NCBI RefSeq assembly: GCF_018324205.1
Contig: NZ_AP023356.1
Span: 6,387,501 to 6,451,500 of the forward strand
Direction of reading: 5' to 3'
DNA length: 64,000 bases
Source of the DNA: Actinoplanes ianthinogenes
GTDB taxonomy: Bacteria > Actinomycetota > Actinomycetes > Mycobacteriales > Micromonosporaceae
Part shown: piece after piece, positions 42,771 through 54,200 of the stretch
How the letters are laid out: the number at the start of each line of letters is the position of its first letter
How positions within the stretch are numbered: position 1 is the first letter of the stretch
The notes under the pieces: generated by a model
What the model saw: the letters and a program-made list of their open reading frames with translations, nothing else
What the model was told of the DNA's origin: nothing
Databases searched by the model: none
Translations under genes and position numbers: made by a program

Positions 42771-43103
42771 ATCAGCGCGACGACCGCCAGCCCGACGGCT
42801 CCGGCTGGTCCCGATGGCCGTATCTGAGCTCAAGATAGGGCTGTGAGTGCCAGCCCGAGGGTTCCGGCTGGTGCTGGTGGCCGTATCTGGGTTCGGGATA
42901 GGGCCGTGGGTGCCAGCTCGAGGGGTCCGGCTGGTCCTGGTGGACGTATCTGGGTTCGGGATAGGGCCGTGGGTGCCAGCTCGAGGGGTCCGGCTGGTCC
43001 TGGTGGACGTATCTGGGCTGGGGATAGGGCCGTGAGTGCCAGCCCGAGCGGCCCGGCTGGTCCTGGTGGACGTATCTGAGCTCGGGATAGGGCCATGAGC
43101 GCC
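42771..43103. repeat. 63-bp tandem repeat (about 5 copies)
   Basis: The marker GATAGGG recurs at 42834, 42897, 42960, 43023 and 43086, exactly 63 bp apart. Units 2 and 3 are almost identical, and the outer units differ more. The period is a multiple of three, so frames stay open: the minus-strand frame (42772-43341) would encode 21-residue units with PYPEPRYVHQDQP. I cannot tell whether it is translated. The region 43104-43354 is plain spacer before cobS. Confidence 0.75.
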
Positions 43104-43354
43104 AGCCCGCGTCTTGGCTTGTAGTGCGAGCCCTTGTCCGGCCGGGACAACAACGACTCCGAGAGCAGGCCGGGGTAGGGGCTGGGGCTCTGAGAGCACC
43201 CGATGGGCGTACCGGAAACCGGCACCACCCCAAGCTCCGCCCGCCGCAACCGGACCGCGAATCCCGCGCCACCCAAAGGCAGCGGACCGTGAGCGGCGGC
43301 CGAGACAGTCCCGGCAGCCCGGCGGCCGCGCCCACCAGCAAACGTGAACGTGGA

Positions 43355-44089
43355 TCAGCGCAGCGACAGCGCGATGACCGTCACCGTGGTGGCGGTCTCG
43401 ACGCAAGCGCCCAGCACATCCCCGGTGATGCCGCCGAACCGCCGCGCGCAGTGCCGCAGCAGCACCAGAACGCCGGAGACCGCGACCGCCACAGCGAGCG
43501 GTCCCTGCCAGAGGCGGCCCGGCACCGCGGGAATCGCCGCCGCCGCGACGACCGCGACGGCGAGCAGGGCGACCGGCACCGGCACCGTGGCGGCCACCAG
43601 CGCGCCCAGCCCGTCCGGGCGGGCCGCCGGCACCCCGCGCCGACAGGCCAGCGTGATCGCGAGCCGTCCGGTGCTCCAGGCGATCACCAGCGCCCACCAG
43701 CCGACCGCTGAGATCGCGGCCGCCTGGATGAGCAGGACCGCCACGAGCGCCACGACGCCAAATGGCCCGATATCCGGTTTTTTCATGATTTCCAGGGCGG
43801 CGGGGCCGGACCGGTAGGAGCCGAGCGCATCCACCGTGTCGGCCAGCCCGTCGAGGTGCAGCCCGCGGGTCAGCAGCGCCCCCACGGCCACCGTAACCCC
43901 ACCGGCGACCATGCCGGGCGCGCCGAGCGCCCGCAGCCCCTCGTGCAGGGCCGCGAGCGCCAGCCCGAGCAGCGCGCCGACCAGCGGCGCGAGACCCATC
44001 GCGACGGCGGCGGCCGGCCGGTCCACCCGGCCGCCACGCACCGGCAGCACGGTCAGCGTGGTGACCGCCAGCCGCAGCCCGTCGATCAC
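43355..44089 (-). CDS. cobS: adenosylcobinamide-GDP ribazoletransferase CobS
   Basis: Integral membrane enzyme joining alpha-ribazole to adenosylcobinamide-GDP in the last steps of cobalamin synthesis. The product has 244 residues with several TM helices. The family motif GLHLDGLADTVDALGS (Asp-rich, metal-binding) is at about residues 78-93, and DIGPFG follows. GTG 44089 overlaps the cobU-cobT stop by 4 nt (GTGA), so the two are coupled. All three activities of this operon belong to nucleotide-loop assembly. Confidence 0.93.
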   Translation of the reverse strand: MIDGLRLAVTTLTVLPVRGGRVDRPAAAVAMGLAPLVGALLGLALAALHEGLRALGAPGMVAGGVTVAVGALLTRGLHLDGLADTVDALGSYRSGPAALEIMKKPDIGPFGVVALVAVLLIQAAAISAVGWWALVIAWSTGRLAITLACRRGVPAARPDGLGALVAATVPVPVALLAVAVVAAAAIPAVPGRLWQGPLAVAVAVSGVLVLLRHCARRFGGITGDVLGACVETATTVTVIALSLR

Positions 44090-46119
44090 GAACGGCCGGC
44101 CGCGCCGTCCTCGGCCGGACCGGCGGGATCGCCGAAGCCGTCGCCGGCCGCCGGGCCGGCGGGATCGCCGAAGCCGTTGCCGGCCGCCGGACCGGCGGAT
44201 TCGCCGAAGCCGTTGCCGGCCGCCGGACCGGCGGATTCGCCGAAGCCGTCGCCGGCCGCCGGACCGTCCATGACGACGGTGGCCTCATCCCCGGCCTCGT
44301 CCGCCGACGTCAGGTTGGCGTCCGGGTCGGCGAGGCCGTCGTCGTCGTGGCCGGCCAGCAGCGCCGGATGCACCGGCAGGGCCGCGGCCAGCCCGATCGT
44401 GGTCCGCAGCAGCGGCAGCACGGCCAGCGCGTTCGCGCCCTCGCCCAGGTCCAGGCCGAGATCCAGCACCGGGGTCAGGCCGAGCACGTCCGCGCCCTGT
44501 TTGACCAGCGCCAGCGTGCCCGCCTCGGGCAGCAGGCACCAGTGCCGGGTCTGCCCCGCCACGTCCCGGGCGATCAGCCCGGCCGCGATGCCGAGCGGCC
44601 CGTCCACCAGGACCGGGAGGCGCCGGGCGGCCGCGCCGAGCAGCAGGCCGGTGGCGACCGCGAGATCCAGGCCGCCGAGCTCGCGCAGGATGTCGGTGGC
44701 GCCGCGCGGCTCCTGCCGGATCCGGTGCAGGGCGTCCCGGATCGCGGCGCAGCGCACCATCCAGGCGTGGTCGTCGAACTTCCCGCCGGGCAGCAGGACC
44801 CGGGGGAGGGTGGCGGCCGGCTCGGCGCCGGTGGTGGCGGCGAGCACCGCGGTCGCCACCGCTTCCACGCCGACCCCGATCCCGGCCAGCAGCAGCGCGT
44901 CCCGGCCGGCGTCGGCGGCCTCGTCGGCCAGCTGCCAGCCCTGCCGCAGCGCCGCGTCGACCGCGTGGTCGGCGGCCACCGGGCCCTCCTCCATCGCGCC
45001 GGAGGCCTGCACCCGCAGCACCGCGATGTCCGCGCCGGTCTGGCCGGCCAACCGGCCGAGCAGGCCGGCACCGAGCTCGGTCTCGGCGACCCGGCGTTCC
45101 GCGTCGAGCGGGTCGGCGCCGGCCGCGGCCCCGCCGCCGTGCCGGCCGGAGATCAGCACGACCCGGACCGACGACCACGGCTGCGGCCGGGTGGTGTCCT
45201 GGGTGGCGGCGGCGAACTCGACGGCCTCGCCGGCCATGCCGAGCCCGGCGCCGGGCAGGTCGATCGTGCCGAGGCGCTCCCGGGCGTCCGGGCCGGCGTC
45301 GCTGCTGGGCAGCGGCAGGTCCATGCCCGGCTCGATCTTGGTGAGGCCGGAGGCGACCAGCGGCAGGCTCATGGTGGCGCCGGCGAACGCGTCGCTGGGC
45401 GCCGGGGTCTCCGCGGCGGCCTCGGTGGGCGCCGGGATCTTCGCGGCGACCACGCTGGCCTCGGTGGGCGCCTCGACGAAGCCGGTGGGTGCCACCATGA
45501 CCGGCGGCGGGGGTGGCGCGGGGGTGGCCGTCACCGGCGGCTTGGGTTTCGGCGCCTCGAAAGCCGGAGAGGGAGCCGCCTGCTTCAGCCATGCCGGCTG
45601 TCCGGCGACCACCAGCACCACGCCGTCACAAGCGTCGGCGAGCGCCTGGTTGGTCGTCCCCAGCGCATCCGCGAACGCCCGCCCGACCGGCGTGACCGGC
45701 ACCAGCGCGAGACCGACCTCGGGGCTGACCAGCACCACCCGCGCCGCGCACCCGCGCACCGCGGCGGCCAGCGCGGCCACGTCGGCCTCGTCGTCGTTCG
45801 GCTGCCGGGCCGGGTCGAGCACCGCGGCCACCCACCCGCCGAGGTCGTCGACGAGCAGCGTGTCGCCGGGTTTCGCCTCGGACAGCAGCTCGGTGAGCCG
45901 GGCCGGGTCGGCGCCGGTCTCCTCGGTCGACCAGGACTGCGGCCGGCGTCGCTGATGCTCCTCGATCCGGCCCCGCCACTCCGGATCGTCCTCGCCGCCG
46001 ACCGCCGTGGCGACGTAGCGCACCGCCGGCGCGTCGGCCACCAGCGATTCGGCGAACGCGGATTTACCGGAGCGGATACCGCCGAGCACCAGGACCGTGT
46101 TCCACCGATCTTCGGACAT
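44086..46119 (-). CDS. CobU-CobT fusion protein with repeat tail
   Basis: A 677-residue fusion. ATG 46119 follows TAAGGT by seven bases (leaderless). Residues 1-180 are CobU (adenosylcobinamide kinase/GTP-guanylyltransferase): P-loop GGIRSGKSAFAE and LVDDLGGWVA. Residues 185-275 are a Pro/Ala linker. Residues 275-610 are CobT-like (nicotinate-nucleotide:DMB phosphoribosyltransferase): GIGVGVEAVATAVLA, LDLAVATGLLLGAA and DLGLDLGEGANALAVLPLL, with the family Glu. Residues 620-677 are four 12-residue repeats (GPAAGDGFGESA type). CobU-CobT fusions occur in actinobacteria. The tail is odd and has no known role. Confidence 0.85.
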   Translation of the reverse strand: MSEDRWNTVLVLGGIRSGKSAFAESLVADAPAVRYVATAVGGEDDPEWRGRIEEHQRRRPQSWSTEETGADPARLTELLSEAKPGDTLLVDDLGGWVAAVLDPARQPNDDEADVAALAAAVRGCAARVVLVSPEVGLALVPVTPVGRAFADALGTTNQALADACDGVVLVVAGQPAWLKQAAPSPAFEAPKPKPPVTATPAPPPPPVMVAPTGFVEAPTEASVVAAKIPAPTEAAAETPAPSDAFAGATMSLPLVASGLTKIEPGMDLPLPSSDAGPDARERLGTIDLPGAGLGMAGEAVEFAAATQDTTRPQPWSSVRVVLISGRHGGGAAAGADPLDAERRVAETELGAGLLGRLAGQTGADIAVLRVQASGAMEEGPVAADHAVDAALRQGWQLADEAADAGRDALLLAGIGVGVEAVATAVLAATTGAEPAATLPRVLLPGGKFDDHAWMVRCAAIRDALHRIRQEPRGATDILRELGGLDLAVATGLLLGAAARRLPVLVDGPLGIAAGLIARDVAGQTRHWCLLPEAGTLALVKQGADVLGLTPVLDLGLDLGEGANALAVLPLLRTTIGLAAALPVHPALLAGHDDDGLADPDANLTSADEAGDEATVVMDGPAAGDGFGESAGPAAGNGFGESAGPAAGNGFGDPAGPAAGDGFGDPAGPAEDGAAGRS
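44112..44262 (-). repeat. 36-bp tandem repeat (coding, C-terminus of CobU-CobT)
   Basis: Four units of 36 bp encode GPAAG[DN]GFG[ED][SP]A. The units differ at only a few bases, which suggests recent expansion. The array lies just before the coupled cobS start. Confidence 0.8.
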
Positions 46120-46202
46120 GCCCCGTACCTTAGAGCCGGTCCGCACCCGCACACGCCGTAGGGTGGAAGGCCACCGACGGTACGACGTGAGGGGGCGGCT
46201 CA

Positions 46203-46400
46203 ATGCCGTGGAGTTGGCGGTACGAGGACGTCGACGGCAAACCGGTCGACGGGCCTGCCGAGACGTTCAGCAGCCAGGCGGATGCCGAGTCCTGGATCGG
46301 CCAGGAGTGGCGCGCGCTTCAGTCGAGCGGCGTCAGCACGGTCACGCTGGTCGAGGACGACCGGGTCGACTATCAGATGAGCCTGCAACCGGCGGAGTGA
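46203..46400 (+). CDS. small conserved protein (65 aa)
   Basis: ATG 46203 with GAGGGGG nine bases upstream; a TAGGGT box near 46159 could be the -10. The 65-residue acidic protein starts PWSWRYEDVDG and contains FSSQADAESWIGQEWRAL and VSTVTLVEDDRVDYQMSL. It is cytosolic, probably one small alpha/beta domain. The function is unknown. The stop is followed by a single base before the GTG of the site-2 protease gene, so the two are an operon. Confidence 0.75.
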   Translation: MPWSWRYEDVDGKPVDGPAETFSSQADAESWIGQEWRALQSSGVSTVTLVEDDRVDYQMSLQPAE

Positions 46401-46401
46401 C

Positions 46402-47217
46402 GTGACCTACGAACCGGTCTACACACGCACTCCACGGAACGCGTTCATCCCGAGCCCGGTCTTCGTCGGCATCGTCGCGGTCTTCGCGGTGAGCGGCTTT
46501 CTGGCCTGGCGGCAGTTCGGCAACGTCGGCTTCGACGTGTTCCTGTTCATCATCTCGGGCTGGCTGATCTCGCTCTGCCTGCACGAGTACGCGCACGCGA
46601 TCGCCGCGTTCTTCTCCGGCGACCTGACCGTGGCCGACCGGGGTTACCTGCGGCTCAACCCGTTGAAGTACACGCACCCGCTGCTCTCCATCGTGCTGCC
46701 GATCGTCGTGGTGATCCTCGGCGGCATCGGCCTGCCCGGCGGCGCGGTCTGGGTGGACCACCGGTACATCAACAGCAAGATCAAGGATTCGCTGATCAGC
46801 GCGGCGGGGCCGCTCACCAACGTGCTGCTCGCGCTGGTGGCGGCCGCGCCGTTCCTGCTCGGCCTGGGGCCGGACGTGATCGACACCGGCGCCCGGCTGA
46901 TCATCATGACCGACCACCCGGAGTTCTGGTCGGCGCTCTCCGCGCTCGCCTTCCTCCAGGTCACCGCGAGCGTGCTGAACTTCCTGCCGATCCCCGGCCT
47001 GGACGGCGGCAGCATCCTGCGGCCCTGGCTGAGCGCGGAGTACCGGCGAGCCTGGGACCTGTTCGCCCCGTTCGGCTTCCTGCTGCTGTTCGTGGCGCTC
47101 TGGCAGACCAGTCTCAGCCGGTACTTCTACAGCGTCGTGCTCTGGGGCTGCGACCTCCTGAACGTGGACCCGACCCTGATCAGCAAGGGTCTGGACCTGA
47201 TGCGTTTCTGGAGTTAG
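46402..47217 (+). CDS. site-2 protease family (M50) membrane protein
   Basis: A 271-residue metalloprotease-like membrane protein with about six TM helices. The zinc motif HEYAH (HExxH) is at about residues 55-59 in the second TM, and the distal motif NFLPIPGLDGG near residue 195 supplies the conserved Asp ligand. Both are intact, so it is probably active. M50 members cut membrane proteins such as anti-sigma factors, but no substrate can be inferred. GTG 46402 follows the previous stop by 1 nt. It is convergent with the aldo/keto reductase. Confidence 0.88.
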   Translation: MTYEPVYTRTPRNAFIPSPVFVGIVAVFAVSGFLAWRQFGNVGFDVFLFIISGWLISLCLHEYAHAIAAFFSGDLTVADRGYLRLNPLKYTHPLLSIVLPIVVVILGGIGLPGGAVWVDHRYINSKIKDSLISAAGPLTNVLLALVAAAPFLLGLGPDVIDTGARLIIMTDHPEFWSALSALAFLQVTASVLNFLPIPGLDGGSILRPWLSAEYRRAWDLFAPFGFLLLFVALWQTSLSRYFYSVVLWGCDLLNVDPTLISKGLDLMRFWS

Positions 47218-47230
47218 GGCAGACCGGCGT

Positions 47231-48229
47231 TCACGGCCGCTCGGCGGGGCTGGTCGTGAGCGCCGGGTCCCGGGTGACGACCGGGTCGACGATCTCGTCG
47301 ATCGCCTTCAGCAGCCCGTCGTCCAGCTTCACCCCGGACGCCTTCACGTTGTCCCGGACCTGCTCCGGCCGGGACGCGCCGATGATCGCCGCGGACACGT
47401 TCGGGTTGTGCAGCACCCAGGCGATCGCCAGCTGCCCCATGGTCAGCCCGGCCTCGTCGGCGAGCGGCTTGAGCCGGGCGACCGCGTTCAGCACGTCGTC
47501 CTCCAGCCAGCGGGCGATGAACCCGGCCCCGGACTTCTCGTCGGTGGCCCGCGAGCCGGCCGGCGGCTGCTGCCCGGCCTGATACTTTCCGGTCAGCACG
47601 CCCTGCGCGAGCGGCGACCAGACGATCTGGCCCAGACCCAGCTCCTGCGACGCCGGCACCACCTCGGCCTCGATCACCCGCCAGAGCAGCGAGTACTGCG
47701 GCTGGTTGGACACCAGGCGGATCTTCAGCTCGTCGGCGAGCGGCTTGGCCGCGCGGATCTCGGCGGCGCTCCACTCGGACACGCCGATGTAGTGCGCCTT
47801 GCCCCGGTGCACCACGTCGGCGAAGGCCTCCATGGTCTCCTCGAGCGGGGTGTGGTGGTCGTACCGATGTGCCTGGTAGACGTCCACGTAATCGGTGCCG
47901 AGCCGGCGCAGCGAGCCGTCGATCGAGGCCATGATGTGCTTGCGGGACAGGCCGCTGTCGTTCGCGCCCGGCCCGGTCCGCCAGTACACCTTGGTGAGGA
48001 TCTCCAGGCCGTCGCGGCGCTCGTCCTTCAGCGCCCGGCCCAGCACCTCCTCGGCCCGCGTCCCGGCGTAGACGTCGGCGGTGTCGAACGTGGTGATCCC
48101 GGACTCCAGGGCCGCGCGCACGCAGGCGAGCGCGGCCTCCTCCTCCACCTGGGATCCATGGGTGATCCAGTTGCCGTAGGCGATCTCACTGACCAGCAGG
48201 CCGGAACGGCCGAGATGACGGAACTCCAT
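47231..48229 (-). CDS. aldo/keto reductase (Kv-beta-like)
   Basis: NADPH-dependent oxidoreductase of 332 residues. ATG 48229 is seven bases after TAGGGT (leaderless). The catalytic tetrad is visible as Asp and Tyr in FDTADVYAG, Lys in EILTKVYW and His in VYQAHRYDHH. The NADP-binding end is AAIIGASRPEQVRDN. The YajO/Kv-beta group typically reduces aldehydes of unknown origin. It is the last gene of a minus-strand run, 13 nt after the site-2 protease stop on the other strand. Confidence 0.9.
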   Translation of the reverse strand: MEFRHLGRSGLLVSEIAYGNWITHGSQVEEEAALACVRAALESGITTFDTADVYAGTRAEEVLGRALKDERRDGLEILTKVYWRTGPGANDSGLSRKHIMASIDGSLRRLGTDYVDVYQAHRYDHHTPLEETMEAFADVVHRGKAHYIGVSEWSAAEIRAAKPLADELKIRLVSNQPQYSLLWRVIEAEVVPASQELGLGQIVWSPLAQGVLTGKYQAGQQPPAGSRATDEKSGAGFIARWLEDDVLNAVARLKPLADEAGLTMGQLAIAWVLHNPNVSAAIIGASRPEQVRDNVKASGVKLDDGLLKAIDEIVDPVVTRDPALTTSPAERP

Positions 48230-48250
48230 ATCTCGAACCCTATCGAAGAA

Positions 48251-51200
48251 CTAGAGAACCGGCCTGCCGTCCGGTAGCAGCCGGACGACCTCGTCGATCG
48301 CGTCGGCGCGCTCCACGTACCGGGTCTCCACCAGCGGGCGGCCCTGCCGGTCCAGCGCGCCCCAGCGGCCCGCCTCGTCGGCGATCAAGAACGCCGACGG
48401 GTGGATCACCACGGCCTTGTGCACCGGCGGCACCACCGGCTGCCCGGCGCGGTCCACCACGCCCAGGCCGGTGCCCGCGTCGATCACCGCGAGACCCTCG
48501 TCGCTGAAACCGTCGATCGGCCCGCCGGCGCTGAGCACCGTGGCGAACTGCCGGTACTTCGGCTGCACCGCGATCCGCCCGTGCCGGTCGACGGCACCCC
48601 AGCCGCCGCGCCGGAACAGCGCCAGCCCGCGCCGGAACGGCCGGATTTCCTCGAAGCCGCCGGGCACCACCAGCCGGTTGTTCCGGTCGATCGCGAACCA
48701 GCCGCCCTCGGTGTCCCGGGTGACCCAGGCCAGGCCCTCGGCGAACCGGCCGGCCGCCAGGTAACCGGAGTCGGCGCCGATCAGCACCTGCCCGGACGGG
48801 TCGATCAGTTCCCAGGCCGCCGAGTCGGGACGGCGCACCCAGGCGACACCCTCGGCGAACGGCTGGGCCTCGGCGTACCGCGGCTCGACCGCCGCCGCGT
48901 AGCCCCACAGCGTGGTGCCGTCGTCGCGCAACGGCGTCGGCGCCGGCGGCAGGCCGAGCACCTGGTCCCGGCTCCGCGGATACGGACCCCAGCCGTCACC
49001 GGACCGCCGCGCCATCACGTCGAGGGCCAGTTCGACCCGCTCCACCAGCTCCGGGTCGCCGCCCTGGCACAGGTCCAGGGCCCGCTCGAAGTGGTTCACC
49101 GCCTCCAGGAACCGCCCCTGGTCGAACGCCGACCGCCCGGCCAGCTCCCGGATCTCCGCCCGCAGCCGGGCCGGCAGCTCCACCGAGTCGGCCTGCGCAT
49201 AGAGCCGGTCCGCCTCGCCGAACTCACCCCGCCACTGCAACACGTGCGCCAGCCGCGCCTGCGCGATCGCGATCGTCCGCGCCGCACCGGAGGCCTCGGC
49301 GTGCCGCACCGCCTCGCGCCCGTCAGCCAGCGCGTCGTCCAGCTCACCCAGCACCCGCGACACCACGGCCCGCAGACTCAGCAGCCCGGCCCGCACGGTG
49401 TCCCGCTCGGCGAACTCCAGCCGGTCGGTCAGCCGGTCCGCCACGTCCCACAGCCGGTCGGGCTCATCGACCCGCTCCCGCAACGTCGCCGGATCGAACA
49501 TCCACGGGTAGGACGCCAGGATCTGCTCCGGGTCGGCCCGCCGCCGGTCGGCCGGCGCCTGCTGGTCCCGCCGCTGCCGGACCGGCGCGACGTCCGCCAC
49601 CACCCGGCCCGCGGTCCGCTCACCGTCGTCCGCCGATTTTTCGGTACGGGGGTCCGCGGTCCGCTCACGGTCGTCTGCCGATTCCTCGGTACGGGGGTCC
49701 GCGGTCCGCTCACGGTCGTCCGCCGATTTTTCGGTACGGAGGTCCGCCGCCACGTCGCGGCCGGCCGCCGCATTTTCGGTACGGTCGTCAGCCATCCCGT
49801 CGGCAGCCGTCACCGTCACCTCGGCGGGCTCGCCGGCGTGCGCTCGTGCCGTCCCGGCCGGCGCGGTGACCGCCTCGCCGGCGTGCTCGGGAGCCGTCGC
49901 GGCTGTCTCGGCGGCGCTTGCCGCAGCGGATTCGGTCGGTGCCCCAACCGGTTCCTCGATCGCCTCTTCGGCCGTTGCCGCGACCGGTTCCTCGGCGCGG
50001 TCGGGTGCCCCTTCGGCCGCTGCCGCGACGGTCTCAGAGATCGCTGAAGCCGTCGGGGTGCCGGCGGCCCATACCGGGGTCACGTCCGGCGTCACCGGGG
50101 CCGTCAGCGCGGTTTCAGCCGCCTCCAAGCCGATGCCCGGGTCCGGGTCGGCCATCGCGTCAGCGGCATGCGCCTCCGTTGCGGACTCGCTGTCCGTCCC
50201 GTCCGCCGGTAGGCCGTCCACGATGCTGGAGACGGCGGCCGCATCGGTCGCGGTGTCGTCGGCGAGTGTGTGGGCCGGTCCGGTCCCGCCGTGGTGGTGC
50301 GCGGCGGTAGACCCCGGGTCGGACGTGTCGTGGACGTCCCCGGCCACCGGCCCCGCACCAGCACTCGCCGTGCCGGTCGAGAGGCCGCCGTCCCGAGCGA
50401 ACCCGACCTCGCCCACCAGCCCCCGGTCACCCGGCCCAGCCTCGTGGCCCGAGCCCAGCTCAGCGGTCGCGCCGGCCGGGTAGTCCGAGCCCACTTCAGC
50501 GGTCGCGCCGTCCAGGTGGCCCGAGCCCACTTCAGCGGTCGCGCCGGCCGGGTAGTCCGAGCCCATCTCAGCGGTCGCGCCGGCCGGGTGGCCCGAGCCC
50601 ACCTCAGCGGTCACGCCGGCCTGGTAGTCCGAGCCAGCCTCATCGGTCGCTCCGGCCTGACGATCCGCATCCACCTCAGCGGTCGCTTCGGACTCGAAGT
50701 CCGAGCCGACCCCAGCAGCCGCCACGGTCTCGAAGTCGGCACTCGCGTCGCTCTCGAAGCCGGTGTTCAGGTCACCGCGGGCGTCGGCCGCGACATCCGT
50801 CGGCGTGTTCCCGCTCCCGCCGAGGTCACTTCGCGAAGCGACGTCCGTGTTCGCCGCATGCGAGCCGGTAGGTGGCCAGTCAGGAACGCGGGCCGCCCCC
50901 TCCACGCCGAAAGCCGCCGCAGACCCTTCAAAAACGCTGCCCACGTCAGCGGTCTGATCCACCACGAACCCGCCCGCCACCGGAGCAGCCCCAGAAACCG
51001 AAGCCTCCGAAACCGGAGCAGCCGAGACGGGAGCAGCCGAGACGGGAGCAGCCGAGACGGGAGCAGCCGAGACGGGAGCAGCTGAAACGGGAGTAGCCGA
51101 GACGGGAGCAGCAGAGACCGGGGCAGCCGAAACGGGCGCAGCCGAGACCGGGGCAGCCGAGGTCGGCGCCGCCGAATCCGGGGCGGCCGAAACCGGAACA

Positions 51201-54200
51201 GCAGAGGTTGGGAAGGCCGCAGCCGGGGCCGAAACCGGGACTGCCGACGTCGGGTCAGTCGGAGACGGGATGGCAGAGGCCGGATCAGCGGATGTTGGAA
51301 TCGCCGAGGCCGGGATGGCCGAAGTCGGAGCCTCCGGAGCCGGCATGGCGGAGACCGGGATGGCCGAAGTCGGAGCGGCGGAGGCCGGGATGGCCGAAGT
51401 GGGGGCCGCGGAGGCCGGGATGGCCGAAGTGGGGGCCGCGGAGGCCGGGATGGCCGAAGTCGGAGCGGCGGAGACCGGGACAGCCGAGACCGGGAGAGCC
51501 GAGATCGGTCGCAGCCCGTCGTCGCCAAGGTCCGCAGCCGTGTGGTGTCCGCTCACCGGGTGATCGGAATCGGCCGACTCATGCCGTCCCGGACGCTCGT
51601 CCGCGAATCGCTCGTGACGCCCGGCACCCGCCGGCGAGCCCGAGCCGTCATGATCGGCGAAGTCCTGATAGTCACCGGCCGAGAGTTCATCGTCCGGAAG
51701 CGCGTGGCTGTGCCCACCCGACACGGGTCGAACGTCCCACGGGAACATCCCCACGGGAGTCTCCGGATAGGACGAACCCTCGTGGGTGCCTGCCACAGAA
51801 GCGCCGCCACCAGGCTCAGCGTCCGCCGCACGCGCTTCGACGCCCGTACCCGGGTCGCCAGCAGCCCAACGACCCGCATCCGGGTCGCCCGCATCCGAGC
51901 CACCCGTACCCGGGTCATCCGCAACCGAGTCGCCCTCGCCGGCCGCCGTGCTCACGGCAAGCGTGGTGTCCACGACAACCGCCGGAGCCCCCCAGCCCGC
52001 CTCGGTGGCGAAGCCAGTCTCCTCCGCCCCACCGGTCTCGACGATCCCGTCGGTGGTCCCAACCTCGGCCTCTTCGGCCTCATCGCTAGAACCAGCGCCG
52101 AACCCACCGCCCGAAACAGAGCCGACAGCAGTACCCGCAGCGTCAAGGGAGCCCGCACCCGAAACGTCATCCGAGCCCGCACCCGAAGCGTCAAGGGAGC
52201 CCGCACCCGAAGCGTGATCCGAGGCAGCACCCGAAGCGTGATCCGAGGCAGCACCCGAAGCGTGATCCGAGGCAGCGCCCGAAGCGTCGTCGGAGGCAAA
52301 CTCCGACAACGCTTCGGAGGCGAACTCCGACGTGTCGGGGGCAGTGTCCGAGGTGTCGGCGGCGAACTCCGAGGTGTCGGGCGCCAGGTCGGAGGTACCG
52401 AGCGCGTCGTCGGAGGGGGCCCCGGCCGCCTCCTCCGAAGTGGCTTCCTGCTCGTCCTCAAGACCCGGCGCGAACCAGCCGGCAGGCCGCTCCTCAGTCT
52501 CCGCCGTCTCCGATTCAGCCACCGTCGAGGTGTCGGGCAGCGGCGTCTCCGCCCCGAGCCCGCTCATCGACAACAGCCAGCCCAGCCCACGAGCCTCCCC
52601 GGCCACCGGTTCCGCTGCCGCGATCGGGTCCGGCGTAGCGACCGGCTCCGGCGCAGCGACCGCATCCGGTGCGACGGGCGCACCCGTGACCGGAGCATCG
52701 GCCTCAGCGAAAGGCGCGGCCGGCGACCCGAACGACGTCGCCGCACCACTCGCGGCCGTGGCCGGACCGCCCAGTTGCTGCTCCCGGCCGGGCACGTCCG
52801 GACCGATCCGGCGCGGATCGATCGCCTGCGTGCGCTCCTCGGGAGCGAACGGCGCACCGCCACCCTGCTGCGGCGCCCGATAAGCGTTCAGGTCGACACC
52901 GCTGGTGTCGATCGCCTGCGTACGGTCGTCCGGCAGGAACGGCCCGTCCACCCCGGCCCGCTGATGCGAACCGGAAGCGTCGAGGTCGACCCGCCGCGGA
53001 TCGAACGGCCGCGTCGGCTCGTCGTGCCGCTCGACCGGCTCGGCCACCCGCGCCGACTCGGGCCGCATCGGCTGTACCACCCGCCGAGGGTCGAGCGGCC
53101 GAGTCCGCTCCTCGTACTCGTCCCCAGCCCCCGGAACCGCCACCCCGGACACCGGCGCAGCAGCCTGGCCTGGGAAAACCGGCCCCGACACCGGTGCGGC
53201 GGCCTGGCCATGAACAACCGGCCCGGACACCGGCGCCACCGGAGCCGTCGGCGCCTGACCGGGGTGACCGAATCCGGGCACGGCCGACACCTGCCCCGGA
53301 ACAGCCGAAGCCTGCCCGGGTGCCATCGGCGGACGCCCCGGCCCCGCCGGCTGCTGTCCGGGATGTCCCGGAGCCTGCCCGGGCACGGCCGGGTAGACCG
53401 CGGCCGGCGGCACCACCGGCTGCTGCGGCGTCATCCGGGTCGGCTGCGCCGCCGGACGCGCCGGAGCCGGACTGTTCCGCTCCGGCGGAGCCGGCCGAAG
53501 ATCGAACGGCGAGTCCGGCCCACGCCCCTGCCGGGCCGGGAACGCCTCCGGCGGAACCGGCCGAGCGCTGCCGTAACCCTGCCCAGCCGGCGAAACCGGC
53601 CGAGGCCCGCCACCACGCTGCTGCTCAGCCCCACCCCGGCCATACTGCTCCGACGCCCACCCGTGCTGCTCCTGCGGCCGCGCGTGCTGTTCCTGCGCCC
53701 ACCCGTGCTGCTCCTGGGGCCGCCCGTGCTGTTCCTGCGGCCGTCCGTGCTGCTCGGGCAACGGCCGTCCGTGCTGATCGGACAGAGGCCGCCCGTGCTG
53801 CTCGGGCAACGGCCGCCCGTGCTGATCGGGCAACGGCCGTCCGTGCTGATCGGACAGAGGACGGCCCTGCTGACCCGAAACGGGACGACCATGCTGGTCG
53901 TACGAAGGCCGCCCACCCTGCTCCGGCATCGGACGACGCCCTTGAGGCCCGCCCGGCGGAACCGGCCCACGCGGCCCGGGCGGCACCTGCGCCCCGCCCT
54001 GCTGACCGGGCCCGAACCCCCCACGCCCGGGCGGCGGCGAGACCGGCCGATTCCCGAACCCGGGCCCACCCTCGCGCCCCCACGGCTGCTGCGAACCGGG
54101 ACCACCAGCGGCACCCGGACCGCCAGGCGCACCGGGAGCGCCAGCCGCACCGGGAGCGCCAGCCGCACCGGGAGCGCCAGCCGCACCGGGAGCGCCAGGC

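Noticed and set aside
42834..43100. Possible CRISPR array
   Set aside because: The 63-bp units are contiguous tandem copies with no unique spacers, and no cas genes are near.
46090..46202. Cobalamin riboswitch before cobU-cobT
   Set aside because: The gene is leaderless, with TAAGGT seven bases before ATG, so no leader RNA is possible.
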